Origin: Bacteroidaceae bacterium
GTDB taxonomy: Bacteria > Bacteroidota > Bacteroidia > Bacteroidales > Bacteroidaceae
Direction: 5' to 3'
DNA length: 60,846 nucleotides
NCBI GenBank assembly: GCA_017650105.1
Contig: JAGCFO010000042.1
Location: forward strand, 1 to 60,846
Part shown: in pieces, positions 44,952 through 54,010 of the stretch
Layout: each line of letters begins with the position of its first letter
Numbering within the stretch: position 1 is the first letter of the stretch
The notes under the pieces: model-generated
The model's input: the letters and a program-made list of their open reading frames with translations, nothing else
Told to the model about the DNA's origin: nothing
The model's database searches: none
Position numbers and translations under genes: made by a program

Positions 44952-47351
44952 ATGAACAAAGCCATCTCAGGTCATTACCTCACGATAGCCCTGCGCAACC
45001 TACAGCGCTACCGCACGCAAAGCATCATCTCCATCGTAGGCCTCGCCGTCGGCTTCACGTGTCTCTCGCTCTCGGCTCTCTGGCTGCGCTACGACAACAC
45101 CTACAACACCGACCTTCCCATCGACGCCCCCGAGCGCACCTATGCCCTGGGTAGCGAGTGGCGCAGCGGCGAGTTCACCCTCACCGTCCCCGGAGGACTC
45201 CGTCAGGCTATGAACGAATGGCCCGAGGTGGAGGCCTGGTGCCTCAACCAGCAATCAACCGTCGATTTGGAAATCGATGGCGTGAAGGAGGAGGTGGCGT
45301 ATATTGACATCGACAAGACCTTCGCCGCGTTCTTCCACTTCGACGTCGTTTATGGTCCCGCCGACTTCTGGACGACCAACAAGGGCGGCAACGCCTATCA
45401 TCTTGCTTTGAGCGAGTCGTTCGCCCGCCGCAAGTTCGGCGATGAGAATCCTGTAGGCCGCAAGGTCAAGATTGAAGGGAGTGCCGAGACTGTCATAGAA
45501 GCCGTTGTCAAGGACTTCAGCCGCCACAGCTCGTTCACGTTCGACATTGCCTACATCATGCCCGACGACGCTATTCTCGACTCGCGCGGCAGCTGGCAGC
45601 CCACGCTCGTCCGACTCGCGCCGGGCGACGACGTGAAGGCGTCGTTCGAGAAGAAGATTCACGAGCACGCGGAGTGGGAGGGCACCGAGCCTATCCACGG
45701 CCGTATCGTCCCCCTCACCAAGATGGGCCGCTGGAAGGACAATGCCAAGCTCTCCTACGCCCACATGCGCGCGTTCCTTCTGATATCCATCCTGCTCACC
45801 GTCTGCGCCCTCATCAACTTCCTCACCCTCTACCTGAACCGCCTGCGGGGCCGCAAGCGCGAGATGGCACTGCGCCTCGTGCACGGCTCATCACATCGTG
45901 GCCTCATCAGCCTGTTCGCTACGGAGTTGCTCGTCACCCTCGGCTGCGCTACCTTGCTGGGGGTGTTCCTGGTATTCTGCCTGCGGGACGTATTCGCCGC
46001 GTTCGCCGGCATTGAGATGGGCGGCATCTATGTCACGAAGGGCGCCTTCCTCATTATGCTGGGCGTGCTGGCCGTCTGCCTCGTGCTGAGCCTCGGCGCC
46101 GTCGAGGTGGTGCGCCGCCGAACCCTCTCGTCATCCATCAGTCCTGCGGCGGCACGACGCCACGTCTTCTCGTCCGTCAGCATCGGCGTGCAGCTCGCCG
46201 TCAGCCTCGCGTTCGTCTTCTGCGCCGTGGTGATGCTACGCCAGCTATGGTTCATGCACAACACCGATAACGGCGTCGCCATCAAGGACCGCGCCTACCT
46301 CACCATCGGCCCCGCCGACCGACTGAACTTCGACATGAAGCACCACATCGACGACAACGGCATCCCCGAGCGTCTCGCCGCCCTGCCCGCCATCGAACGC
46401 GTCAGCCGCGACTGGAACTTCTGGATGTTCGGCATGTCGAGCCGCGGCTACGAGGTCAGCCTCAGCGAAGACCCCGAGAGCGAGTTCGTCGAGGTCTCCA
46501 ACTACCGCGGCCTCTACGACCCCGGCGACCCCATCTACGACTTCACCGTCGTCGAGGGCACGCTGCCTCGCTACGAGACGTGGAACCCCTCGGAGGTTGT
46601 CATCGACGAGCAGACGCGCGACCGCCTCGGCCTCGCCGACGGCGCCGTCGGCAAGACCATCTGGTACCGCGGCCACGGCGACAAGAGCAAGAAGACGGGC
46701 ATCATCAGCGCTGTCGTCCGCAACGTCACCGTCCGCGACGCCAGAAGCGACTCGCGCATCTTCCCCGTCTTCATCTACCGCGTCGGCGAGGATGAGAGGA
46801 GCAACTACCGTGAGCACGCGCAGTTCGTCCAGTTCGCCTACCACCACGGCATGAAGAAGGAGATGGAAGCGCAAGTGGCGGAGCTGATGGACAGCTTCAC
46901 GGAGATACGCTGGCAGCTGCATTATGCCGACGAAATCATGAAGGATATGACCGAGAGCGACCAGAACCTGGGCCATCTGCTCCTCCTCGTCACCCTCGTC
47001 GCCATCCTGATTGCCGTCTTCGGCGTCTATAGCATCATCACCCTCGCCTGCCGCCAGCGCCGCAAGGAGATTGCCATCCGCAAGGTGCACGGCGCGAAAC
47101 TCCGCGACATCCTCAGCATGTTCGTCCGCGAGTACGGACTCATCCTCGCCATCAGCGCCGCTGTGGCCTTCGCCGTCGGATACATCATCATGCACGGCTG
47201 GCTGGAGCAGTATGTCCGCCGCATCACCATCGGCCCCCACTATTACCTGCTCATCCTCATCGTCACCGCCCTCCTCATCGCCCTCTGTGTCGGCAGCCGT
47301 GTGCTGAGTACCGCACGCGAAAACCCCGCCGACGTGGTCAAGAGCGAGTAA
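44952..47351 (+). CDS. MacB/FtsX-type ABC permease, paralogue 1 of 5
   Basis: A 799-residue double-module permease without an ATPase domain. The N-terminal segment HYLTIALRNLQRYRTQSII leads into TM1. A MacB-type periplasmic domain (about residues 45-265), three helices from about residue 273 and a fifth near 415 follow. A second periplasmic domain (about 440-670) precedes the last three helices (about 680-785). Cytoplasmic coupling segments read RGRKREMALRLVHG and CRQRRKEIAIRKVHGAKLRD. It ends ARENPADVVKSE like all its paralogues. It would use the LolD-type ATPase at 59141. It is the most divergent copy at the DNA level in its last 300 bp. Confidence 0.92.
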   Translation: MNKAISGHYLTIALRNLQRYRTQSIISIVGLAVGFTCLSLSALWLRYDNTYNTDLPIDAPERTYALGSEWRSGEFTLTVPGGLRQAMNEWPEVEAWCLNQQSTVDLEIDGVKEEVAYIDIDKTFAAFFHFDVVYGPADFWTTNKGGNAYHLALSESFARRKFGDENPVGRKVKIEGSAETVIEAVVKDFSRHSSFTFDIAYIMPDDAILDSRGSWQPTLVRLAPGDDVKASFEKKIHEHAEWEGTEPIHGRIVPLTKMGRWKDNAKLSYAHMRAFLLISILLTVCALINFLTLYLNRLRGRKREMALRLVHGSSHRGLISLFATELLVTLGCATLLGVFLVFCLRDVFAAFAGIEMGGIYVTKGAFLIMLGVLAVCLVLSLGAVEVVRRRTLSSSISPAAARRHVFSSVSIGVQLAVSLAFVFCAVVMLRQLWFMHNTDNGVAIKDRAYLTIGPADRLNFDMKHHIDDNGIPERLAALPAIERVSRDWNFWMFGMSSRGYEVSLSEDPESEFVEVSNYRGLYDPGDPIYDFTVVEGTLPRYETWNPSEVVIDEQTRDRLGLADGAVGKTIWYRGHGDKSKKTGIISAVVRNVTVRDARSDSRIFPVFIYRVGEDERSNYREHAQFVQFAYHHGMKKEMEAQVAELMDSFTEIRWQLHYADEIMKDMTESDQNLGHLLLLVTLVAILIAVFGVYSIITLACRQRRKEIAIRKVHGAKLRDILSMFVREYGLILAISAAVAFAVGYIIMHGWLEQYVRRITIGPHYYLLILIVTALLIALCVGSRVLSTARENPADVVKSE

Positions 47352-47402
47352 GAGAGAGACGTTAACACATTTTTTTCCCAACCACATTATAATTACCACA
47401 CT

Positions 47403-48653
47403 ATGGATATTCCCCTTCCCAAACGCCCCTGGTACGTCCGTCACCGCGAAAAACTCCTTGCTGCAGCAGCTGCTGTCATCATCATCGCCGCCCTCGTGGC
47501 AGTGATGATGCGCCCGAAGACGCTGCGCCTGGCAGCCGACTCTGTCACCGTGAGTGATGTCACACGCGCCGAGTTCACTGAGTATGTCAACGCCGACGGC
47601 GTCCTGCAGCCCATCCGCACTGTGCGCGTGGGAGCTGTGGAGACGGGCACCGTCAGCGAAATCGTTGCTGAGGAGGGCGCTATGGTGCATCAGGGCGACA
47701 CGCTCATCGTGCTCACCAATCCTGAGCTGGAACAGCAGATTGCCGACCAGCGCGCAGCCTTCGCCCGACTGCTCCGCACGCAGCAGGAGAAAGCACTCGA
47801 GATGAAGCAGAAGCGCATCACCATACGCCAACAGACGCTACAGACCACTTATGAGCTCTCGCGACTGGAGAAGCAGTACCGCCTCGACCAGGAGGAGTTC
47901 CGCATGGGCATCAAGAGCCGAGCCGAGCTCGACCTGGCAGAAGCCGAGTACAACTATCGTCATCGCAGCGCCGAGCTGCAGCTGGAGAGCCTGCGCAGCG
48001 ACTCTGCCCTCGCCACCCTGCACGCCGAGTCGACGAAGAGCGAGCTTGCCGATGAGCAGCAACGTCTGCACCGCACCGAGGCACGCCTCCACGACCTCAT
48101 AGTGCGTGCCCCCTGCGACGGGCAGCTCAGCGCGCTCAACGCCGTGCCGGGACAGAAAATAGGTAGCGGTAGCGAGGTGGGCGAGATAAAGATTATGGAC
48201 CGCTTCCGCCTTGCCTCGTCACTCAACGAATACTACATCGACAAGCTCTCTGTAGGCCAGACGGCCACCGTCACCTACGCCGATGTGCCCTACTCGCTGC
48301 GCATCAGCCGCATCGTGCCCGAGGTGAAGGACCACTCGTTCAGCGTCGATCTCGTCTTCACCGACTCCATGCCTGCCAACGCCCGCATCGGCAAGGGCTA
48401 TCAGGCAAAGATTGAGTTTTCCGCCTCTGAGCCTGCCGTCGTCATCCCCAAGGGTAACTTCTACTCGTTCACGGGGGGCAAATGGATTTTCCGCCTCTCA
48501 CCCGATGGGCACAGCGCACGGCGTGTGCCCATCACCGTAGGACGCCAGAACCCTCTCGCGTATGAAATCATCGAGGGCCTTCAGCCCGGCGACCGTGTCA
48601 TCACCTCGGGCTACGACACCTTCGGCGACGCCAAAGAGATACGCTTGAAATGA
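47403..48653 (+). CDS. MacA/HlyD-type periplasmic adaptor (membrane fusion protein)
   Basis: A 416-residue adaptor linking permease and TolC-type channel. It has an N-terminal membrane anchor (about residues 18-36), then a first lipoyl half (VGAVETGTVSEIVAEEGAMV). A coiled-coil hairpin spans about residues 105-225 and is rich in Gln, Glu and Arg. The second lipoyl half (LIVRAPCDGQLSALNAVPGQ) and beta-barrel domains follow. It is the only adaptor gene in the cluster, so it probably serves all five permeases. The 186-bp gap that follows contains repeat array E. Confidence 0.92.
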   Translation: MDIPLPKRPWYVRHREKLLAAAAAVIIIAALVAVMMRPKTLRLAADSVTVSDVTRAEFTEYVNADGVLQPIRTVRVGAVETGTVSEIVAEEGAMVHQGDTLIVLTNPELEQQIADQRAAFARLLRTQQEKALEMKQKRITIRQQTLQTTYELSRLEKQYRLDQEEFRMGIKSRAELDLAEAEYNYRHRSAELQLESLRSDSALATLHAESTKSELADEQQRLHRTEARLHDLIVRAPCDGQLSALNAVPGQKIGSGSEVGEIKIMDRFRLASSLNEYYIDKLSVGQTATVTYADVPYSLRISRIVPEVKDHSFSVDLVFTDSMPANARIGKGYQAKIEFSASEPAVVIPKGNFYSFTGGKWIFRLSPDGHSARRVPITVGRQNPLAYEIIEGLQPGDRVITSGYDTFGDAKEIRLK

Positions 48654-48684
48654 TGAAGGCTGAGAGAGAGTACCGGAAACTGGT

Positions 48685-48775
48685 ATTCTGCAATGCGAAA
48701 ATAGAGTTTAACTCTGGCATTTTTTTATCAAACAATAAAAATTTATTGTTTAACTCCGCGAAGATAGAGTTTAAC
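48685..48775. repeat. 21-bp phased intergenic array E (core GTTTAAC)
   Basis: GTTTAAC occurs at 48706, 48748 and 48769. Degenerate copies at 48727 (ATCAAAC) and 48685 (ATTCTGC) keep the exact 21-bp phase. Spacers of 14 nt include a T-run, AATAAAAATTTATT and a CGCG-containing word that appears twice (TGCGAAAATAGA, CGCGAAGATAGA). It occupies the junction between the adaptor gene and permease 2, where no palindrome-type operator is present. Confidence 0.82.
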
Positions 48776-48839
48776 AAAAACAACACTCTCCTCCCAGAAG
48801 CAAAAATAAACCCGTATCCACAAACGTTATAACAACCGT

Positions 48840-51227
48840 ATGAGCCGCTCCTTGTTTCCCCACTACCTCACCATCGCCCTGCGCAACCTGCGGCGCTACC
48901 GCACGCAGAGCATCATCTCCGTCATCGGCCTCGCTGTCGGCTTCGTCTGCCTGTCGTTGTCAGCCCTCTGGCTGCGCTACGACAACACGTACAACACCTC
49001 CATCCCCGACTACAAAAACATCTACGCCATCGGCGCCGTATTAAGCGGGCATTTCATGAGTTCCGCCCCTGGCGGCCTTATCACAGCAATGGACGAATGG
49101 CCCGAGGTGGAGGCCAAGGGGAAATATGTCATTTATTCTGCCTATATCGGCGATGAAATGACGCCGCAGAAGTCGCTCATTGCGCACACGTCGCTGTTCG
49201 ACATCCTGCCCATCGAGGTCGTTCAGGGCGACCCGACGTTCGGGCAGCATCTCGACGAGCAGAGCATCGCGCTGACGGACGAATACGCCCGCTCGCTCTT
49301 CGGCACGGACGACCCCGTCGGGCAGAAGCTGATGGTGGATGGCGAGGAGAAGACCATCGTAGCCGTCGTGCGCGCCTTCGGCCCGCACACCACGTTCCAG
49401 TTCGACCTCGTCGAAGGGATGCACGACTACTATTACACGTTGCCCGCTGCCTATATGTCTTTGTTAGTGCGGCTTCATCAGGGCGACGACGTGCGCGCCT
49501 CGTTCGAGAAGAAGATTGCCGAATATCGCCCCTATGAGAGGGCTGAACCCATCCAAGGGCGGCTCATCCCGCTGAACGAGCTGCATCAGTACGACCGGCA
49601 GAAGAAGCTCTCGTATGCCCACATGCGCGCGTTCCTTCTTATGTCCGTCTTGCTCATCGCCTGCGCGCTCATCAACTTCCTGACGCTTTATCTGAACCGC
49701 CTGCGGGGCCGTAAGCGCGAGATGGCGCTGCGTCTGGTGCACGGCTCCAGCCATCGTGGGCTGGTAGAGATGTTTTCCACCGAACTGCTGGTGACGCTGG
49801 GCTGCGCCGTCCTGCTCGGGATGGTGCTGGTGTTTGTCTTGAAAGATCCCTTTGCCGACTTTGCCGACATTCAAGTGGGAGACGGATTCATCATGGGCCG
49901 CGCCTTGCTCATCATGCTGGGCGTGCTGGCCGTCTGCCTCGTGCTGAGCCTCGTAGCGGTGGAGATTGTACGACGGCGCACGCTCTCCTCTTCCATCAAT
50001 CCTGCCGCTGCCCGGCGCCACGTCTTCTCGTCCGTCAGCATCGGCGTGCAGCTCGCCGTCAGCATCACGTTTGTCTTCTGCGCTGTGGTGATGCTGCGCC
50101 AGCTCTGGTTCATGCGCAACACCGACATGGGCGCCCGCATCAAGGACACGGCGGCTATTCACTTCGAGGTGATCTCTGACCGTGCTTTGCATCAGGTGAG
50201 CGTGACTGGCCCCAACCACATATCGGAAGCGGAGGCGTTTGTCATGAACAACGGTATAGAAAACAAGCTGGCCGCCCTTCCCGCCGTCACCGACATCATG
50301 CTGGGCAACAATTTCTTCTCCGGCAACAGACAAATCATGGAAATCATGGTCAGGAATACGCTGGAGAGCGAAATGGTGGAAACCAATTTCTATTATGGGG
50401 TGTACGACCCGGCCAATCCCATCTACGGCTTCAGCGTGTTGGAAGGAACGTTGCCCACGGAGGAGTCGTGGAACGAAGGCGAGGTCATTATCAGCGAATC
50501 CCTGCGCGACCAGCTGGGGCTGAAGGAGGCAGTCGGCAAGACCATCTACTACAGCTATTCCCGCGACTGGAACCAATATCCGCCCACGAGGGCTACGGTG
50601 GCCTGCGTCGTCAAGGACATCCTGACGTTTGACCTCCACGTTCAGCCTAAGCCTATGATCCTCCATCGCCTCGACGGGTCTGATCGTTACTTCAAACGAC
50701 TCATCAACATCGCCTACCATCACGGCATGAAGCGCGAGGTCGAGGAACAGATTGCAGAGATGATGAAGCCCTTCCCCGAAGTGAAGTATAAAATAGTCTA
50801 TGGAGAAGAGTGTTTCCAGCAGATGCTGAAGAGCGAGAACAATCTCTGCCATCTATTGACCATCGTCACCCTCGTGGCCATTCTCATCGCCGTCTTCGGC
50901 GTCTATAGCATCATCACCCTTGCCTGCCGCCAGCGGCGCAAGGAGATTGCCCTGCGCAAGATTCACGGCGCAAAGCTCCGCGACATCCTCGGCATGTTCG
51001 TCCGCGAGTACGGCCTCATCCTCGTCATCAGCAGCTTTGTGGCTTTTGCCGTCGGATACATCATCATGCACGGCTGGCTGGAGCAATATGTGAAGCGCAC
51101 GCCGCTCTCCCTCTGGGTGTTCGTCCTCATCTTCATCGTCACCGCCCTGCTCATCGCCCTCTGCGTGGGCAGCCGCGTGCTGAGCACCGCCCGCGAAAAC
51201 CCAGCCGATGTGGTGAAGAGCGAATGA
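48840..51227 (+). CDS. MacB/FtsX-type ABC permease, paralogue 2 of 5
   Basis: A 795-residue permease with the same eight-helix, two-periplasmic-domain layout as paralogue 1. The first 45 residues and the last 130 (from CRQRRKEIALRKIHG to NPADVVKSE) are almost identical to paralogues 3 and 4, and the mid-membrane block REMALRLVHGSSHRGL matches paralogue 1. The periplasmic domains (about residues 50-260 and 435-665) differ strongly. No promoter was recognised in front of it. It may be read through from the adaptor gene across array E. Confidence 0.92.
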   Translation: MSRSLFPHYLTIALRNLRRYRTQSIISVIGLAVGFVCLSLSALWLRYDNTYNTSIPDYKNIYAIGAVLSGHFMSSAPGGLITAMDEWPEVEAKGKYVIYSAYIGDEMTPQKSLIAHTSLFDILPIEVVQGDPTFGQHLDEQSIALTDEYARSLFGTDDPVGQKLMVDGEEKTIVAVVRAFGPHTTFQFDLVEGMHDYYYTLPAAYMSLLVRLHQGDDVRASFEKKIAEYRPYERAEPIQGRLIPLNELHQYDRQKKLSYAHMRAFLLMSVLLIACALINFLTLYLNRLRGRKREMALRLVHGSSHRGLVEMFSTELLVTLGCAVLLGMVLVFVLKDPFADFADIQVGDGFIMGRALLIMLGVLAVCLVLSLVAVEIVRRRTLSSSINPAAARRHVFSSVSIGVQLAVSITFVFCAVVMLRQLWFMRNTDMGARIKDTAAIHFEVISDRALHQVSVTGPNHISEAEAFVMNNGIENKLAALPAVTDIMLGNNFFSGNRQIMEIMVRNTLESEMVETNFYYGVYDPANPIYGFSVLEGTLPTEESWNEGEVIISESLRDQLGLKEAVGKTIYYSYSRDWNQYPPTRATVACVVKDILTFDLHVQPKPMILHRLDGSDRYFKRLINIAYHHGMKREVEEQIAEMMKPFPEVKYKIVYGEECFQQMLKSENNLCHLLTIVTLVAILIAVFGVYSIITLACRQRRKEIALRKIHGAKLRDILGMFVREYGLILVISSFVAFAVGYIIMHGWLEQYVKRTPLSLWVFVLIFIVTALLIALCVGSRVLSTARENPADVVKSE

Positions 51228-51257
51228 GAAAAACAGCAACCAGAAAAAAGGTGTCCA

Positions 51258-51335
51258 AAAATTGTACAATTTTCAGTCAAAAGAAGAAAATGTAATTCTT
51301 TTTCGCTTTGTTCAGGCTATTAGCCTATATTTTTG
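51258..51335 (+). promoter_or_regulatory. Operator palindrome and promoter of permease 3
   Basis: Copy 2 of the palindrome, AAAATTGTACAATTTT at 51258-51273, again preceded by GTGTCC. The -7 box TATTTTTG (51328-51335) begins 62.5 bp from its centre and 37 bp before the ATG. The segment from here to the start codon is almost identical to that before permease 5. Confidence 0.65.
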
Positions 51336-51371
51336 CAAAGTGATAAAAGAATAAATGTAAGAACGAAACAA

Positions 51372-53849
51372 ATGAAACAAGGATTGATGGCCCACTACCT
51401 CACCATCGCTCTGCGCAACCTGCGGCGCTACCGCACGCAGAGCGTCATCTCCGTCATCGGTCTTGCTGTCGGCTTCGTCTGCCTTGCCCTCTCCAGCGTA
51501 TGGATAAGGTATGAGAATACGTTCGACAACTTCCACCCGGGCGCCGACCGCATCTTTATGGTCCAGGATAAGGGATGCGGCGAAATGAACAGCTCCTACC
51601 GCGTGCCTATTACCTATGCACGGCTGAGCATCTCGCTTCGCCACGAATACCCCGAAGTGGAGGCCGTTACCGTCTGTTATTTTGGTAGCTCATACAACGA
51701 AAAGTTCGGCTACAAACTGCCTGCACGCTGCGTACAGGCCGACACGGAGTTCATGAGCATGTTTTCCATCCCCCTTCTTGAGGGTGAGGTTCATGCGGAC
51801 GTACAAAAGGATTTTGGCTGCACCCTCCTTTCGGACGAATATGCCCGCAAGCGTTTCGGCGTGGAGAGTGCCGTCGGCAAGCCGTTTAACGCGAATTTCG
51901 ACGATTGGCTTGTGGAAGGCGTTGTCAAGGGCTTACACCATTCCTGCGTGGCGTTTGACATGTTAATCCTTATGCCCGTGATGGAAACGGTTGAAGAAGG
52001 GCAGGATTATAGAGTATCGCAGTTCGTCCGGCTGAAGAAGGGCATCGACCCCCGCGACTTTGAGGCCAAGCTGAACGCCATCGACAACGAAACGCTGCGC
52101 AAGGGAGAAATCAAGCTCATCCCTATCCATCGCGCCAACCGTTATCTGAAAAGTGTCGCACTCCATAAGGACAACCTCAGCCTCAAGCACCTGCGCTTCT
52201 TCCAGCTGGTGAGCGTGCTGCTAGTGGCCTGCGTGTTCATCAACTTCCTTGTGCTGTTCCTCATCCGCGTCCGCGGGCGCCAGCGTGAGATGGCGCTTCG
52301 CATGGTGCATGGCGCTAAGCCGCGGATGTTGCTCGAGCAGTTCGTCGTGGAGCTGTCGCTCACGCTCATCATGGCGCTGGGGCTTGGCCTGGTGATGACG
52401 TATGTTGTAAAGGACGTTTTTGCGCAGTATGCCGGCATCGACCTCGCGGGCGGCTACATCCTGGGTAGCGCCCTGCTCTTCATGGCGATTATCGCCGCCG
52501 TCTGCCTCGTCATCGCCACCGTGAGCGTGGAGGTGGTGCGCCGCAACACCATCCGCCGCTCCCTCATGCCCGGCGGAGGACGACGGAACAACACCTTCAC
52601 GAAAGTCTGCACAGGCGTTCAGCTCGCCATGAGCCTCACCCTCGTCTGTTGCGCCGCGTTCATGCTCAAGCAGCTCTACTTCATGAAGAATACCGACTGG
52701 GGCTACGACATCAAAGGCCACATGCACTTTGAGCTGACGGGCACCCGCGACCCCGAACATCCCGACGTGCCAAAGATGTTCGGACAGCTGCTCTATAACG
52801 ATGAGAGGCTCGGGGTAGATGCAGAACTGATGGACCGCCTCCGCAAGCTGCCCTACGTGCACAGCGTCAAGCGGGCAGGCGAGGACGCCATCGGGCTATA
52901 CAGCGGAGTGTTCGGCGGCAAGTTCGGCGGTACGGAGGATGTGAAGATGCTGCCGCACCGCGACGGCGAGACGGCAAACGACATGTCCTTTGACCGCATC
53001 AAGGAAGAGGGAATGCCCGTGGTGCTCATCAGCTTCAATAGCGACCTGACGGAGTCCGGGCTGACTGTTGTGGAAGGCTCGCTGCCGATAAGGCCGCTCG
53101 ACGGCGAAGTGGCCATCACGGAACGGACGCGCGAGCTGATGGGCGTCGAGTCGGCTGTAGGGATGCAGATTTCCACAACGGATTTCATCTATGGAGACAA
53201 TCCCCCCGAAGCGTGCCATTATACCGTGAAGGCTGTCGTCAAAGACCTCTATCTGGACTCGCCTACGCAGGCTGCCCAACCTTATATCATCGGTTTGGCT
53301 CCCTGGACATTCTTGGACTCGAAGATTGCCGTGCACTACGATCCCGCCCATCGTGCCGAGCTGAAAAAGGAACTGACGGCGTTGCTTGACGAACACCCCG
53401 ACTTGATCTTCGACGTCGTCTGGCACGAGGATGCATGGCGCGAGCTGATGCGCAGCGAGGACAACCTGAGCCGCCTGCTGCTGGTGGTCAGCATCGTGGC
53501 TGTGCTCATCGCCGTCTTCGGCGTCTATAGCATCATCACCCTTGCCTGCCGCCAGCGAAGGAAGGAGATTGCCCTGCGCAAGATTCACGGCGCGAAGCTC
53601 CGCGACATCCTCGGCATGTTCGTCCGCGAGTACGGCCTCATCCTCGTCATCAGTTCTTTCGTGGCCTTCGCCGTCGGCTACCTCATCATGCACGGCTGGC
53701 TGGAGCAGTATGTGAAGCGCACGCCGCTCTCCCTCTGGGTGTTCGTCCTCATCTTCGTCGTCACCGCCCTGCTCATCGCCCTCTGCGTGGGCAGCCGCGT
53801 GCTGAGCACCGCCCGCGAGAACCCAGCCGATGTGGTGAAGAGCGAATGA
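51372..53849 (+). CDS. MacB/FtsX-type ABC permease, paralogue 3 of 5
   Basis: An 825-residue permease. The start at 51372 (MKQGLMAHYLTIALRNLRRY) is chosen because the longer in-frame ATG at 51333 lies within the -7 box. It is closest to paralogue 4: both share ALSSVWIRYENTFDNFHPGA after TM1, the RGRQREMALRMVHGAKPRML coupling helix and the GGGRRNNTFTKVCTG segment. The two periplasmic domains diverge. The C-terminal 130 residues match paralogues 2 and 4 nearly exactly. Confidence 0.92.
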   Translation: MKQGLMAHYLTIALRNLRRYRTQSVISVIGLAVGFVCLALSSVWIRYENTFDNFHPGADRIFMVQDKGCGEMNSSYRVPITYARLSISLRHEYPEVEAVTVCYFGSSYNEKFGYKLPARCVQADTEFMSMFSIPLLEGEVHADVQKDFGCTLLSDEYARKRFGVESAVGKPFNANFDDWLVEGVVKGLHHSCVAFDMLILMPVMETVEEGQDYRVSQFVRLKKGIDPRDFEAKLNAIDNETLRKGEIKLIPIHRANRYLKSVALHKDNLSLKHLRFFQLVSVLLVACVFINFLVLFLIRVRGRQREMALRMVHGAKPRMLLEQFVVELSLTLIMALGLGLVMTYVVKDVFAQYAGIDLAGGYILGSALLFMAIIAAVCLVIATVSVEVVRRNTIRRSLMPGGGRRNNTFTKVCTGVQLAMSLTLVCCAAFMLKQLYFMKNTDWGYDIKGHMHFELTGTRDPEHPDVPKMFGQLLYNDERLGVDAELMDRLRKLPYVHSVKRAGEDAIGLYSGVFGGKFGGTEDVKMLPHRDGETANDMSFDRIKEEGMPVVLISFNSDLTESGLTVVEGSLPIRPLDGEVAITERTRELMGVESAVGMQISTTDFIYGDNPPEACHYTVKAVVKDLYLDSPTQAAQPYIIGLAPWTFLDSKIAVHYDPAHRAELKKELTALLDEHPDLIFDVVWHEDAWRELMRSEDNLSRLLLVVSIVAVLIAVFGVYSIITLACRQRRKEIALRKIHGAKLRDILGMFVREYGLILVISSFVAFAVGYLIMHGWLEQYVKRTPLSLWVFVLIFVVTALLIALCVGSRVLSTARENPADVVKSE

Positions 53850-53879
53850 GAAAATCAGCAACCAGAAAAAAGGTGTCCA

Positions 53880-53958
53880 AAAATTGTACAATTTTCAGTC
53901 AGAAATACAAAAAGTCCATTTCTCTTGCAAATGTCCATAAAAATCACTTTTATCTTTG
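53880..53958 (+). promoter_or_regulatory. Operator palindrome and promoter of permease 4
   Basis: Copy 3 of the palindrome, AAAATTGTACAATTTT at 53880-53895, preceded by GTGTCC. The -7 box TATCTTTG (53951-53958) begins 63.5 bp from its centre and 52 bp before the ATG. The sequence between operator and -7 box differs from copies 2 and 4, although the spacing is kept. Confidence 0.65.
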
Positions 53959-54010
53959 CTGAGCGATTTGAGACAAATAGAATCATCCCTTTCGCCAGAA
54001 AGCAGAAAGT

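Noticed and set aside
46245..47831. Long minus-strand frames opposite the permeases and adaptor (also 49464-50852 and 52896-53891)
   Set aside because: They recur as shadows of the conserved permease ends, are rich in His/Asp/Glu/Gly repeats and match no family.
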